64,000 nt of DNA from positions 8,585,154-8,649,153 of the forward strand of contig NW_020653993.1 in NCBI RefSeq assembly GCF_003589595.1, written 5' to 3'. The position numbers were made by a program, and so were the translations under genes. The stretch's first letter is position 1, and the number at the start of each line of letters is the position of its first letter. A model generated the notes under the pieces. That model saw only the letters and a list, made by a program, of their open reading frames with translations, made no database searches and was not told the DNA's origin. Below are positions 36,501-46,111 of the stretch, piece after piece. The stretch comes from Hyposmocoma kahamanoa (Eukaryota > Arthropoda > Insecta > Lepidoptera > Cosmopterigidae).

Positions 36501-39046
36501 ATGTTTCATTATTTACTCGTATTGTATGCAATCATTACATACCTAATTCGGTTTTAAAATCACGTACCTATTACTTAGGCCACTCGGCAAAACACGGTAC
36601 GCGACTTTGCGAATCCTCATTATGCAACGATTATGTAAAATACTATTATGTACAAGTTTTCTTTTCATTATACATTAAAAATTGTAAGCCCGTAGCGGGC
36701 AGACTGTGAGGATGGTAAAAAAAAAGACAAAAGGTTTTTTTTATAACATCAATTGACGGGATGAACAAGTCGTGCACCTGATGGGAAGCTACACGCCTAT
36801 CCATAACAGTTACAGTGCCACTCAGAGCTTTAAATTGCAAAGATCTGAGGGGCACTGCCACTGCGCCCGGCACCCTAACACATAAGTTGACAAGTCCCAT
36901 GCGCCTGTTGTTGTGTGGTGATTTCATCAGCACCCTTACCCTTCAAAACCGGAACGCAGTAATGCTGGCGTTACTGCTTGGCGGCAGAAATAGGTTAAGG
37001 TGGCAGGGAATATTGCTAGGTCTGACATTGCTGCATGTATCCTTAGCAAAGAAGCAATTAGGTGCTACATTATCTGCAAACAATAAATGCACTCTGTTTA
37101 TTGAGGGGATATTTCTCGCAAATTGATATACAATTGACGTCACGCCTTTGTTGCTTTTACAGAGAATATTGATGTGGAATTTAACTGTTGATCGAATACT
37201 TCTATTACATGAACAAGGTGAGACTCGCTTCCGGCTGCAAATTTGCTGTCTTGAGTTTGTGTTGACAATGATTCAGTAGCAGTAGAGCTGCTTGTGAAAG
37301 AGTTCGTCTAAGGAAGTACTGCCACCTTACCTATTTCTGCCGCCAAGCAGTAATGTCAGCATTACCGTGTTCCGGTTTTGAAGAATAAGGGTGCTGGTGA
37401 AATTACAGGCACATGGGACTTGTCAACTTATGTCGCATGGTCAAATCTTTGCGATTTAAAGCTCTGAGTGGCACTGCATCTGTTATGGATAGGCGTGTAG
37501 CTTCCCATGAGGCGCACGACTTGTTCGTCCCGTCATTTAATATTATAAAAAAAAGATAAATCACAGGCGTATGGTGTTACTTGTTTTAATTCTATTGCGT
37601 TTTTTCGTCTTTGTAACAAGCTTTGGCCATTGCAAGCCGTGCGGCTCTAGTGCCTAGGGATCTACTCTTGTTGTTCATCCGACATCCATCCAAATTAATA
37701 GCAGTCAAATAAGTAATACTCGACGAAATTAAAACACAATGTCAAGTATGAAGCTTCATTTGCATCATGCATTTTTTAATTTGATCAAGTATTACTTATT
37801 TGAAGTCATTGTTTCGGACGGTGAACAAGAGTACAGGGCTTTTACGCTATGACTTAAGTCTTCAAAAACCTTGTCAACACGGTTCTCAAAGACTCGCAAC
37901 GCATAGCTGGCTCATCTGATGTCGCAGATGTCCGTAGACGGCGATCAAAATATTCCATAACAACACAACAATGTAACGCACAAATTAAAAGAAACTTGCA
38001 CTCCTTCATTGCTTGTGTAATAAATAGCTATTGTGAACATTTTAAGTCGTAACGTTTTATTTACCGTTGGACAACGGTCGCGTTTAGCTTGTTCCCATAT
38101 CACGACTATCTGTCGTAACTGTGTCGTGGACGTTTATGTCGTTGAACGACTATCGTCTCTAGCTGTTCCCACTAGATTGTAACGACAATTTGTCGGTTCA
38201 CGGCAGCCGCCTTGTCGTTTTTACGACAGAATCGTTTGAAGCTGCAATTGTCTGTCGTCGCATTTTTATCGTGACGTCAAAAAAGTCGTGAACTGTCGTT
38301 AGCTGTCGCTAATGGTGTTGTTCTATGCGTGAACACCTTTATTTAAATGTAGAAGGCACCTTAAACTGTTCCACCTAACACGTCACGACATAATGGGAAC
38401 GCGCCCTTACATATAGAAGGCATCAAAATAACGACATTTTTAAAATAATACAGTCGACACCACATCAAGCTTTACACTTTTTTAACTGACTTTAAAAAAG
38501 GTGTTCCTCAATTCGACTATGTTTTGTTTTATGTTACGCGATGACTCCGTTTTTTGTGAATTTTGTTGATTTTGAAATTGACGATTTTGATGATTCTTTT
38601 TTGGTTGGAAAGAGGATAACAGTCCCATTTAATTTGAAGAAAATATTCCACTTCTAAGGGTAGCAAACTAGGTGATGAATGACTTGAGGTCGGTTTTTTT
38701 AGTACTCTGTATTGAGATTATTTCGAAAATCGCCTCGCTTGATGTGCTGCCGTTATTTACCTTAAACAATCCTCAAAATCATTTATTTCATAGGGAAAAT
38801 AAATTTATACTTGAAAATGTAATTTTTTAAGTTACTGCTGAGTCACTGCTGAATCCTTGAGAAAAAACGAACAAGAAACTCTAGGGGTTGCTCCTATTTT
38901 AATATTCACATCTTATTGTCAACAGCTCTTTTGATGCCCTGAAGAAGTCGTTGGTCGGCGTCCAGAAGTACATCCAAGCGACCGACCTCTCCGAGGCGTC
39001 TCAGGAGGCCGTTGAAGAGAAACTGCGCGCCACCGACCGCCAGTAA
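15581..39046 (+). CDS. tsr: ADF/cofilin (twinstar type), complete
   Basis: Four coding exons: 15581-15583, 32565-32755, 34305-34436 and 38926-39046, giving 148 residues, the usual insect cofilin length. Cofilin binds ADP-actin filaments, severs and depolymerises them, and acts in the cytoplasm and nucleus. The protein begins MASGVTVSD, with Ser3 as the LIM-kinase target. It has a basic KKDKKHR stretch and carries the long actin-binding helix LFLMSWCPDTAKVKKKMLYS, ending KLRATDRQ. It is nearly identical to the Drosophila protein over its whole length. Exon 1 is the start codon alone, an arrangement known for cofilin genes. Intron 1 is 17 kb and carries the intragenic CArG box. The start is fixed by the ATG-GTAAGT junction and the phase of exon 2 (ASGVTV). 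Confidence 0.97.
16094..16103. promoter_or_regulatory. Intronic CArG box in cofilin intron 1
   Basis: CCATATATGG 511 bases downstream of the ATG, in the GC-rich first part of intron 1 (15690-16160). Cytoskeletal genes are classical targets of SRF with MRTF. Confidence 0.42.
16104..19308. other. Cofilin intron 1, proximal part
   Basis: After the GC-rich beginning this is AT-rich intron. Recognised pieces are a family G fragment at 16862-16910 and a family A SINE at 17668-17857. I see no exon or RNA gene in the rest. Confidence 0.5.
17668..17857 (-). repeat. SINE family A copy (head truncated)
   Basis: Body is clear (CGCACACACTCAACATAGC, ACTCACGAGATAAATAAATG). The tRNA-like head breaks off after the GGTAACTGCG segment. 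Confidence 0.72.
19309..19892. mobile_element. GC-rich MITE, 584 bp, with 5-bp target duplication
   Basis: Perfect 22-bp terminal inverted repeats, starting GCGATTAACACACTGCACC (19309-19330 and 19871-19892), flanked by TTTAG on both sides (19304-19308, 19893-19897). The arms are markedly GC-rich compared with the AT-rich intron. Superfamily not assigned; no transposase. Confidence 0.72.
19898..20839. other. Cofilin intron 1, no recognised feature
   Basis: AT-rich. Frames are short and show no family resemblance. Confidence 0.4.
20842..21123 (-). repeat. Interspersed repeat family C, copy 1
   Basis: Inverted copy bounded by AAAAACCGACCTCAAAAG and CTTTTTTTGAAGTCGGTTAA, the two ends seen in the family C copies at 26200, 38490 and 62950. 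Confidence 0.65.
21145..21500. mobile_element. Fold-back MITE (TCCGGAT type) split by a SINE
   Basis: Left part TTTTTTCCGGATCTAAGTCG and right part TTTTAGATCCGGAGAAAA are inverted. A family A SINE (21241-21441) sits between them. Relatives are at 34778-34962 and 52170-52320. Confidence 0.5.
21241..21441 (-). repeat. SINE family A copy
   Basis: Near full-length minus-strand copy with intact A and B boxes (TGCCTCCGTGGCCAAACGG, GGTTCGATTCCCGGG). Confidence 0.8.
21858..22032. mobile_element. Harbinger-like MITE with TTA duplication
   Basis: Ends GGGTCGTAT / ATACGACCC, flanked by TTA at 21855-21857 and 22033-22035. Internal GACTTGAGTATTGCAGTGAG is shared with the copy at 12099-12178. A 3-bp TWA duplication is typical of PIF/Harbinger. 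Confidence 0.65.
22036..25026. other. Cofilin intron 1, middle part
   Basis: AT-rich, no supported exon. Includes a perfect 30-bp palindrome at 23839-23868 centred on ATTTAAAT and a partial family A SINE at 24473-24638. Confidence 0.45.
24473..24638 (+). repeat. SINE family A copy (5' truncated)
   Basis: Starts in the B-box region (GAGGTCCCGGGTTCGATTCC) and ends GCGTTATTATTATTA. Confidence 0.75.
25027..25157. repeat. Tandem duplication of 68 bp
   Basis: Units at 25027 and 25095 both start TTTCACCTGATTCCATTATA and contain TTCATAGAACTCGAA. They differ at a few bases. Confidence 0.8.
25431..25640 (+). repeat. Family B copy (internal deletion)
   Basis: Both family B ends are present (GTGGCGGGACGAACAAGC and TGTTTGGCGGCAGAAATAG), with the GATCTGAGGGGCACTG middle block missing. 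Confidence 0.72.
26200..26490 (+). repeat. Family C copy
   Basis: Begins near GACTTCAAAAAATGGAGG and ends GAGGTCGGGTTTTTTTAG then TACTCTGTACTGAG. Internal GGTCCCATTTAAATCTGAAG is shared with other copies. Confidence 0.65.
26607..26730 (-). repeat. Family B fragment
   Basis: Inverted 3' half (GTGAAAGGGTTCGTCCAGGG, TTACAGG-like ATTATAGGCACATGGGACTT). Confidence 0.65.
27000..29500. other. Cofilin intron 1, distal part
   Basis: No supported exon. At 27940-28015 and 28830-28890 there are stretches rich in ATTCGGCCGAAT-like palindromes whose outer ends (ACGAATATTCGG / CCGATACTATTCGT) are roughly inverted, so a degraded 950-bp element is possible. Confidence 0.35.
29620..29712 (-). repeat. tRNA-like SINE head, family I
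   Basis: Minus strand: AGCCGTCGTGGCCTAATGG then a B-box-like GGTTCGTATCCGGGC. Similar plan to 47725-47860. Confidence 0.5.
29976..30199 (+). repeat. SINE family A copy, full length
   Basis: Plus-strand reference copy: A box TGCCTCCGTGGCCGAACCG, B box GGTTCGATTCCCGGG, body, then a TTATTTATTTATT tail. Confidence 0.82.
30405..30670 (-). repeat. Family B copy
   Basis: Inverted near-complete copy from AGCTCTTTGTGAAAGAGTCC to GTGTTATGGATAGGCGTG. Confidence 0.72.
31960..32564. other. Intron sequence before cofilin exon 2, with a strong hairpin
   Basis: An open frame of 96 codons at 31970-32260 has no family resemblance. A perfect 13-bp stem lies inside it (AGGTGTTTATTGT near 32211 and ACAATAAACACCT near 32232). 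Probably a transposon fragment; function unknown. Confidence 0.3.
32565..32755 (+). CDS. tsr: Cofilin exon 2
   Basis: 191 nt after acceptor TTTTTAACAG, encoding residues 2-64 (ASGVTVSDACKTTYEEIK ... GGTGEC) plus two bases of Arg65. Donor GTAATG. Confidence 0.97.
33418..33665 (+). repeat. Helitron-like lepidopteran repeat fragment
   Basis: Starts ATCCTAACTAATGTTATAAA then TGCGAAAGTAACTG and ends GACGAATTTGCGGGCACCA, a pattern I recognise as a common lepidopteran repeat, often classed as non-autonomous Helitron. The 3' CTAG end is not clear here. It lies in cofilin intron 2. Confidence 0.4.
34305..34436 (+). CDS. tsr: Cofilin exon 3
   Basis: 132 nt completing Arg65, then YGLFDFEYTHQCQG to KKKMLYS, with two bases of Ser109. 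It carries the core of the actin-binding helix. Acceptor TTTACAG, donor GTAAGG. Confidence 0.97.
34778..34962. mobile_element. Fold-back MITE (TCCGGAT type)
   Basis: Inverted arms: TCCGGATTGAAATCGCGTAT, AAACCGACGTTTCGGGCCC on the left; GGGCCCGAAAAGTCGGTTTG, ATTTAAATCCGGA on the right. Lies in cofilin intron 3. Confidence 0.65.
35000..36750. other. Cofilin intron 3, no recognised gene
   Basis: AT-rich. Frames at 35273-35539 and 35830-36024 show no recognisable family and no splice context. Confidence 0.4.
36754..37015 (+). repeat. Family B copy, most complete
   Basis: From TTGACGGGATGAACAAGTCG through GGGGCACTGCCACTGCGCCC and CACCCTTACCCTTCAAAACC to TTGGCGGCAGAAATAGGTTA. Confidence 0.78.
37276..37543 (-). 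repeat. Family B copy
   Basis: Complete inverted copy, 260 bp away from the plus-strand copy, so the pair forms a large inverted repeat. Confidence 0.77.
37668..37842. repeat. Fold-back of about 175 bp
   Basis: Left arm TACTCTTGTTGTTCATCCGA and CAAATAAGTAATACT; right arm AGTATTACTTATTTG and TCGGACGGTGAACAAGAGTA. Confidence 0.55.
38076..38406. mobile_element. MITE rich in TGTCGT motifs
   Basis: Ends are imperfect inverted repeats (GGTCGCGTTT..GTTCCCATAT / ATAATGGGAACGCGCC). Inside, TGTCGT and its complement ACGACA recur more than ten times on both strands. Confidence 0.5.
38490..38720 (+). repeat. Family C copy
   Basis: From GACTTTAAAAAAGGTGTTCC then TCAATTCGAC to GGTCGGTTTTTTTAGTACTC. It ends about 200 bp before cofilin exon 4. 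Confidence 0.68.
38926..39046 (+). CDS. tsr: Cofilin exon 4
   Basis: 121 nt encoding SFDALKKSLVGVQKYIQ to KLRATDRQ and stop TAA at 39044-39046. Acceptor TCAACAG. Confidence 0.97.
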
Positions 39047-39357
39047 CGCATTTACACCATCGAGCGGCGCCCCCACTTAGTCTTAACGATAAACGAGCCT
39101 CCACCTACAAGTTTTCATACTCAATACTCACGGCCGCCGAAAATTAATTACAAGAAAGTAACCATTACATACTTTGATTATCAGTTCTGTTACGTACGGG
39201 AATGACGCCTGTCAGTTTTGGTACGCACTGGCACTTTGCCAGTTTCATTATGTATCAGAACTACAGCTGTCACATCTGTCACGTACAGGTACCACAAGTG
39301 TCAGTTTCTTTACCAATGTCTTTATGAACGACATTTTAACATTAACACAATGGGGAA

Positions 39358-39363
39358 AATAAA
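39358..39363 (+). terminator. Possible polyadenylation signal of cofilin
   Basis: First AATAAA after the stop codon, 312 bases downstream, overlapping a second one at 39362. Longer 3' UTRs are possible. Confidence 0.4.
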
Positions 39364-40147
39364 TAAAAATTTGTATATGGATGCGAGTTTTCAAATCGTA
39401 GGAGTCAGTATTGCAGTGCGGTGCGCTCGCCCACATTCGCATGGGTTCTTTTTATGTTAATTTCAATCCTTAAGCTTTCTTATGCAGTTTTACGAGCGGT
39501 TTCCATTTGTCTTATCTGTACAGAGTTAGCTAACTGTATATGACCGTCTCTACTAAATAGCGAATAAGGGAGTATGTAATTTAAATTATACTAATTATTA
39601 TATATTTTTTCCTATAAAGAGTAAGTTAAGCTCAAATTCAGTGACGCGTAGGTTTCTTTTTGAATATACAGGTTAAACAGCGAGCGTGGATTGAGACAAA
39701 ACTGCATGGGAACAACATTATCAAAAATGCGTAGTGTCAGAATACTTGCGAGTTTTGTCAGAATTAACGCTCCTAGCGATCCGTTGGGTCGGCTTTTTAT
39801 ACTCTAGACGGTAATGTGAAGGTGTACGATTTTATACTGTAGCCTCATCTCGCTGTTGCTTGTCAAAGAACGAACGCTGGCGAACGGTTGGATAAGCATT
39901 TTGTAACCAATTTATCCAGAAATACACTCGATATAAGTAAAATTATTAGTCGTTTAATTTACAAACCTTTAAAGCGGCCTTATACAAAAATAGCGTTGTC
40001 GATATGGCACCTAAAATATTCAAATACACAATAAATAACGAATGTGGACAACCAATAACGACACTTTCGTCAAATTCCGCTTTTGTCATATGGATTTAGT
40101 ACACATCCGTCATATCTTTTTTTTTCCATCCTCTAAGGTCAAATCTT

Positions 40148-40275
40148 AACTGACCTACATTTATTTCTCTCGTGAGTTTGGATGTAATTTGTGGTGGTCT
40201 ATGTGTGTGTCCATGGCACCCGCGACACAGGGTTTCCCTAGTGCGGGGCTATGTTGAGTGTGTGCGTTATTTATT
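40148..40275 (+). repeat. SINE family A, 3' half
   Basis: Body from ACATTTATTTCTCTCGTGAG to GCGTTATTTATTTA, without the tRNA-like head. Confidence 0.75.
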
Positions 40276-41329
40276 TAAAGATCATTTCTTTTTTCCGTAT
40301 TGGTCAGAAATTTACTTATCTCCTTAGTATTTATACCTTTTTGAATAAGTTACTGGCCACTTAATATATTTTTTTTTATCTATGATTAAATTGAAGTTGC
40401 CCCTTAGCTTAAAGGATGGAAAAAAATCCATAGTCTAAGCCCCTTAGGAGGATGGAAATAAATAAAAGAGTGGCCCTTACAATGCCATTTCCTGATTTTC
40501 TTTCACTGTTATCAACACATTACGTCTAGAAAATTTACCTATTTTAAGTAACTCATTTAAATATTATTTCCTTATGGCGGCCACTAGGCTTGTGCCAGCG
40601 TCAGCAGGAAGTTATGAATTTACACAGAGAAATAATATTGAAAGATTCGTTTAAATATTCTTATATGCTGTAGTAACACTTGTCAATTAATAGTTGTTTT
40701 GACACATGCTTTAATCCATTCTTCCATGAGGGGTGCGCTATTATTTTTTTTTATTTTTGTTCGACATTGCATTTTATTATTTCATTGACTTCCTATGCCA
40801 TTTTGGCTAATTGCAGATTCCATAAAATTATTATTATAATCTATATTATAATAACGTATGAATAAATGAATTTAAGATATGCGTAGGTACTGCAACATGC
40901 GCTTTTAACGAGCTGCGTAAACATTATTACGACAACGCACATTAACGAGCTATCAGAATACATTTTCGTATGGGATGCTATTTTCTGCACTGATACATTG
41001 CATGATGCAATAGATAAATAAAAGCCGCTCAGTGCAAGCCGAAATGGGCCAGGGCGCAATGTAATGAAGTCAACAAAATTCATATTTGTGTTCAATGGCT
41101 AGAAATTGATGTTATCAGCGTAGATACCTTCTTCTTCTTTTAAATGTTATGGCTCCATCGAAATAATCAATGATTTTGCCAATGTCAAGTAAAAATAACT
41201 ATGTACGGTAGTTTAATATTATTATAAAAGTTATACAAAAAAATGGCGATTTCGCCAATGTCCTGTGAGAATCTTATTCCAGCGTGACCATGCACGACTT
41301 TTTGAAATTTGACTAGTGGTTTTTGAAAA

Positions 41330-41500
41330 CTGCCTCCGTGGCCGAACGTGTACCATATATAGGGCCGGGAGAAACATTTGTATGACCTATATTTATTTCT
41401 CTCGTTAGTGAGTTTATAGTGTAGTTGTTTGTTGGTGTCCATGGCACCCGCTATACAGGGTTTCCCTAGTGCGGGGCTATGAGTGTTATTTATTGTTACG
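41330..41500 (+). repeat. SINE family A, diverged
   Basis: A box TGCCTCCGTGGCCGAACG present; the B-box region is deleted to ATATAGGGCCGGGAGAA. Confidence 0.7.
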
Positions 41501-41514
41501 AGTCACTTCAAAAG

Positions 41515-41905
41515 CGGCCATTTAGTCACTTCTAGTAGAAACTAGATTAGTTGGTCGGCAATAGCTTATTCCAGCATGGTCAGTAAGACACCCTTATGGG
41601 TAATTTTCAGGCTAGTTTTCACCGCCTATTTCCGGTGGCAATTTTTATTATTTAAATATTCTACAATATTATCATTAAGCATTATTTAATATTCAAGTGC
41701 AGTACCTCAAATTTTACTTAATATTCACGATAATGTACTCGAATATTTAAATAATAAAAATTGTCACAGAAATTAGGTAGAGAAAACTAGCCTGAAAATT
41801 ACTCTATAGGGGTGTTTTACTGACCATGCTGGAAGAAGCTATTTAACGGCGAACCGACTAAATCTACTTTTTTACGACTAAAACCGATTAAATGGCCGAT
41901 TAAAA
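41515..41905. mobile_element. Fold-back element, about 390 bp
   Basis: Nearly the whole element is two inverted arms: CGGCCATTTAGTC, CCAGCATGGTCAGTAA, AATTTTCAGGCTAGTTTTC and TTTTTATTATTTAAATATT recur in inverse order on the right. The loop is near 41700. Confidence 0.7.
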
Positions 41906-42302
41906 ACCCTACCATTCCTCAACGAGAACCACAACACATGCCTTTCTTACAATAAAAATAAGAAATGTGTTTACGTAACACGTTAGTATGGGCGCGTTCG
42001 TGATGCGTGCCGACTAATAGGGATCCAACCCCAAGAGAGCCAAATAAAAAGAAACATTGAAATATTGAAAACATTTATTTAAAACAATTACAGGTAACAA
42101 TCTATCACTATAGAACTATCACAAGAGAATCTTAGTTTAGATGTACCTCAATAGTTTAGAAGACTTATTACGACATATTTTTTTTTTAAACTCTCAACTT
42201 TTAGACAATCTCTAGTCAACGTTAGAAGTCACTACATAGATTTAATATCAACATACTCTTTGACAGTTTGGCCGTACAACAAATTATTATGAGTTATACC
42301 GG

Positions 42303-42480
42303 ATTTACATTTGTCTGACGTGTTGTGTCCAGACGCGTCCGAAGGGTATCGGTTTCATATATTTAATATGGTAAGATTTATATTATTGTGTCGCAATTTG
42401 AGTTGACGGATTGTGTTGTGTGTATGAAACCACGACACCGTTCTGACGCGTCACGACACGACACGTCAGACAAATGTAGA
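42303..42480. mobile_element. MITE with long inverted arms, 178 bp
   Basis: Left TTACATTTGTCTGACGTGT, right ACACGTCAGACAAATGTAGA. Further inverted blocks are CAGACGCGTC/GACGCGT and GGTTTCATA/TATGAAACC. Confidence 0.65.
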
Positions 42481-42794
42481 CAGTGCGTAGCAGACCCAAA
42501 CTGATAATTCATAATCATAGGAACAATTTGTGAATTTAGCTGTTTTTTTCATTGTGGCACTTCACATGGCTATTTGTATTTAACATATTTGATTGATTTG
42601 TTTTCTATTTTGTGAAATAACTCTACTAGTTTGTTATAATTATTTTATAAAAATATTTGGCAAACAATCACCGTTGTGTTAATAGTATGCGTGATAAAGT
42701 ATTTGCCTATTCGACAAATACAGCAAACGCAAAACTCGCGGTCAGTTTCTATTTCAAAGGCAAATCGTAAGTAAACCATCCACATCATTATATA

Positions 42795-42905
42795 AGCTGC
42801 AAGACGTCCACTGCTGAACATAGGCCTCCCCCAAAGATTTCCAGAACAGCCGATCGGACGCGACGTGCATCCATCGATTACCCGCGGCCCTTACCAGGTC
42901 CTACG
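42795..42905 (+). repeat. Lepidopteran interspersed repeat
   Basis: CAAGACGTCCACTGCTGAAC then ATAGGCCTCCCCCAAAG, a phrase I recognise from very many lepidopteran loci; usually treated as a retroelement fragment. Confidence 0.5.
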
Positions 42906-43495
42906 GTCATATTAATTATTTTTAACTCGGTATGTAGACGATAACATTTATCAATGTTGCATATTTGTCATGGTACCTAAATACTTCAAATATTGTTCCA
43001 AGTATGTACAACATAAAACCCAAGAGCGAATACAAACAGCCATGTGAAGTACACATTTTATGTGATAAATAATGACATTCCTGACAACATTTGCTCTTGT
43101 GTAATCAGAGAATGGGTGGTTACTTATACTGTAAGTAACCACCCAAGCAACAATAAACTTTTCAATAAATAACATAAGTTTAAAAAAAAACAACTTCGTG
43201 TTAAAAATTCCTATATCCAAAAATTATCAGTTGATGGCTATTGTGCGGCGTTGCGTTCTTCGCATACAAATCGGGAACCGTCCACACTTGTTTTTCTGTG
43301 GCTACACCAAAATCACATTCTTGTGTTCCACCAAACTCAAACTATGCATCTAATATCTTTGTATATTTTTTGGTCACGGTGCTTATGTAACAAACAATAT
43401 AAGTGTCGAACAATAGGCACTAAATCTTATTGCCTCCACTACCTAAGAAAGTCACACCACTAGTTCACATTAAGCTGGTCAGAAAAAGTTTTATG

Positions 43496-43497
<2 letters not shown>

Positions 43498-43533
<36 letters not shown>

Positions 43534-43660
43534 CCTGACAGGCAAATGACTCCACTCCACCTGATGTTAAGTGGAAAGTGGTATCCAAACGCGAAGGAAC
43601 CTAGTGCAGCGATGGAATCTTCACTGCACTAGCCGTCTATGTCAGAGCTATTGCGAATAT
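43498..43660 (-). repeat. Retroelement 3' end with poly-A tail (poly-T here)
   Basis: 33 consecutive T, then ATACCTGACAGGCAAATGAC and TCCACTCCACCTGATGTTAA, read as a poly-A tailed insert on the minus strand. Confidence 0.55.
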
Positions 43661-44747
43661 CAGCATCCATAATTTAAACCATTTATTTCCATACATATTA
43701 ATTATACATACATTTATTAAAGTATAAAAGACTATTTAGAAGTATATACAAAACAAATTATTACTCTGTAGGACAGTCTCAGCATTTACATATGCATATG
43801 CTGGTGCTCTTAAGGTTAAAAAAATCCACATCCGCTAACGTGTAAACAACCTGCATCAGGAACAACCCTGGTTTCTGTCATCGCGTTAACAATCTGAACG
43901 GAAGCAATAAGTGCAAAAAATTTTGTCGCTCTTATTGCATGGATAAGAGCTTTTTGGACCGACTCAAGCGGCTTCTGTGTTAACGATAGTGATAACTTCC
44001 CAATACGCAATTACTTAATCTTTTCAAATGTATTTTACTTCCTTTTTTTTCTTTCACTGTTATTGGGTAAGAATACCGTAGTAGACTACATAGCTTTTAA
44101 TATGGACTACAATAAGAGTTTGAGAAATCTATACAGCAGATTATAATTCAATAAAAAAGTTAAAATACAGTACAGTTTTAAAATTTTTGGTTTATAAAAA
44201 CGTTGTTTTTACTATTATAATCTCCTTGTATGTAATTCCTAAGTGAATTACGAAAAATTCAAAGCCTATATAATGTGTATAATTTTGTGCGATATATATA
44301 GTAAGTACTTATTATTCTAAACAATATTTAATACTGCTTTTCTTTTTTGCATTCGATAATAGAAAGTTTCCAAAGCAGGTAACTACATTTGAAATAAATT
44401 TTATATAATTTTTGTAATAGAATACATAGTATTTTATACACTCTCATAAAATTTCTCCTACACACTACTATTAATTAATATATCGGTTATAAAATTTAAA
44501 ATTTCTTATAACAATAGGCAGGTTTATGAAGCATGAGATATGTTTTTAAAATATTGCTTATACATATAAATAGTTTTTTTTTCAAACATTTTCAATAAAA
44601 GTCAACCAACATTTAAGCATCTAAGAGAACGCATTTTCAATTTGATAGCTTTCGACTGCTCATGTGTGGTATTGTTACTTGCGAGTACTGTTCCCAGTTT
44701 CGGCAAACATAACATGTATATGTAAGGCTCAAAGAAGTAAAACGCTT

Positions 44748-45339
44748 ACAACGCGTTGTGGTCTCTTTAAATCCATAACACGTACACGTGTGACTTACGA
44801 CTAGAGTTGGGTTATTTTCCAAAAAAATTTAAATAGGTAGTGTAAATTTTTTAAGATACATTTTTGAAAAATTGGGAAAATAATAATTAGAACACTCATA
44901 TTATGTTCCACTTTCAGATATATCTCTTAATATTATATTTAGCATGAATTATAAAATAAAATTTTATAAACATTGCTAAATGTAATTTTCTAAACCCTGT
45001 CTGGCTCATTTTCACAAATTCTCATAATAATAGAGTTCAGCTCCTGTACTTTGAGTAGAGTAGAATAGAATAGAAACCTACCCATAGTACAGGGTATCCT
45101 AGTTTGGGAGCTAGGTACATCTCTGTACCTATTTTTCTATATTTTGCAATGACGTTTTTTTTTTATCTTAAGTATCTTCAACATAGGAAATGAAACTATT
45201 TAACCACTACGCGTTGTGTTGTTATTAATATTTAACCACTACGCGTTGTGTTGTTATTAAGTTTGTGTTCATTCTTATATAACATTTCCGAGCAATTAAC
45301 GTGATATGGATATTTTAAGGAGACCACAACGCGTTGTGG
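44748..45339. repeat. Cluster of ACGCGT-centred palindromes
   Basis: CCACAACGCGTTGTGG is a perfect 16-bp palindrome at 45324-45339. ACAACGCGTTGTGG is at 44748-44761, and CACTACGCGTTGTG occurs twice in an exact 32-bp tandem duplication (45197-45228, 45229-45260). Confidence 0.75.
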
Positions 45340-46017
45340 ACTTCTTTCGTTCAATGATCGTTTTCCTTCTTTGAGCTTAACATAGACATCTATTTAACCA
45401 GACAAACATGCCAAGTTAATGAAAACATTATTGTTCACTTTAAATCCTGTTCTTTAATACTTATAAAATTATTTTTGTAAGGGCTCTTTGCAATATAGTC
45501 CCATTTAAAATGCATTTCTTATAGGCAAACACCCGTAGCTTATTAATTTTAAAGACCTTTAATTGGTCATGCAAGTAAAAATGTGAGACATAATTTACAA
45601 ATTCCATACGTGATGTGCTATCGCTGACTTTTTACTAAGAGTCAGTGTGACTAAACACTCAAACTTTCCAAATTTTTCCACATTAACGGGCCATTGAAGG
45701 CTAAGTTATAAATAAACTTGATTTAGATTAAAAAAGGGCATAAACGCCTTTTAAAAAGAATTAGCAATGACGCATGCTCACTAGTAGCAAACTTTGCTCC
45801 TTCATTCAAAATGTTCGGTAACGATAATATGAAAATTATTTCTTTTTCTTCCGTCGCTTTCCAAAACGACCACAAAAAGTGGTCAATAGATGTAGAGAAC
45901 TCTATATTTCTGGTTTCTTGGCATACGCCAAATAACATGTCTGGCACAAGACCATATTAAGTAGAGCCCCGTTAATTGTTGACTTTGTAGACAATTCCTC
46001 GATTTTACTTTGTACTC

Positions 46018-46111
46018 TCAGATACTGATGGTGCTTATTGTATCAGCGGGTGCTGGCGTTATAATTGGTTGTTGTATTGCCGGGTCTAAAAGGGGAATGC
46101 TGTCGGTGGTT
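46018..46111 (-). CDS. GPCR exon 9 (C-terminus)
   Basis: 94 nt, acceptor TTTTTTTCCAG. Encodes TTDSIPLLDPAIQQPIITP to ISTISI and TGA (46018-46020). Confidence 0.86.

Larger units (their letters stand above)
39364..46017. other. Intergenic region between convergent cofilin and GPCR genes
   Basis: No supported coding frame. It holds two partial family A SINEs, fold-backs at 41515 and 42303, a lepidopteran repeat at 42795, a poly-T retroelement tail at 43498 and palindromes at 44748-45339. Stretches 39500-40110, 43700-44700 and 45340-46017 show nothing recognisable. Confidence 0.5.
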
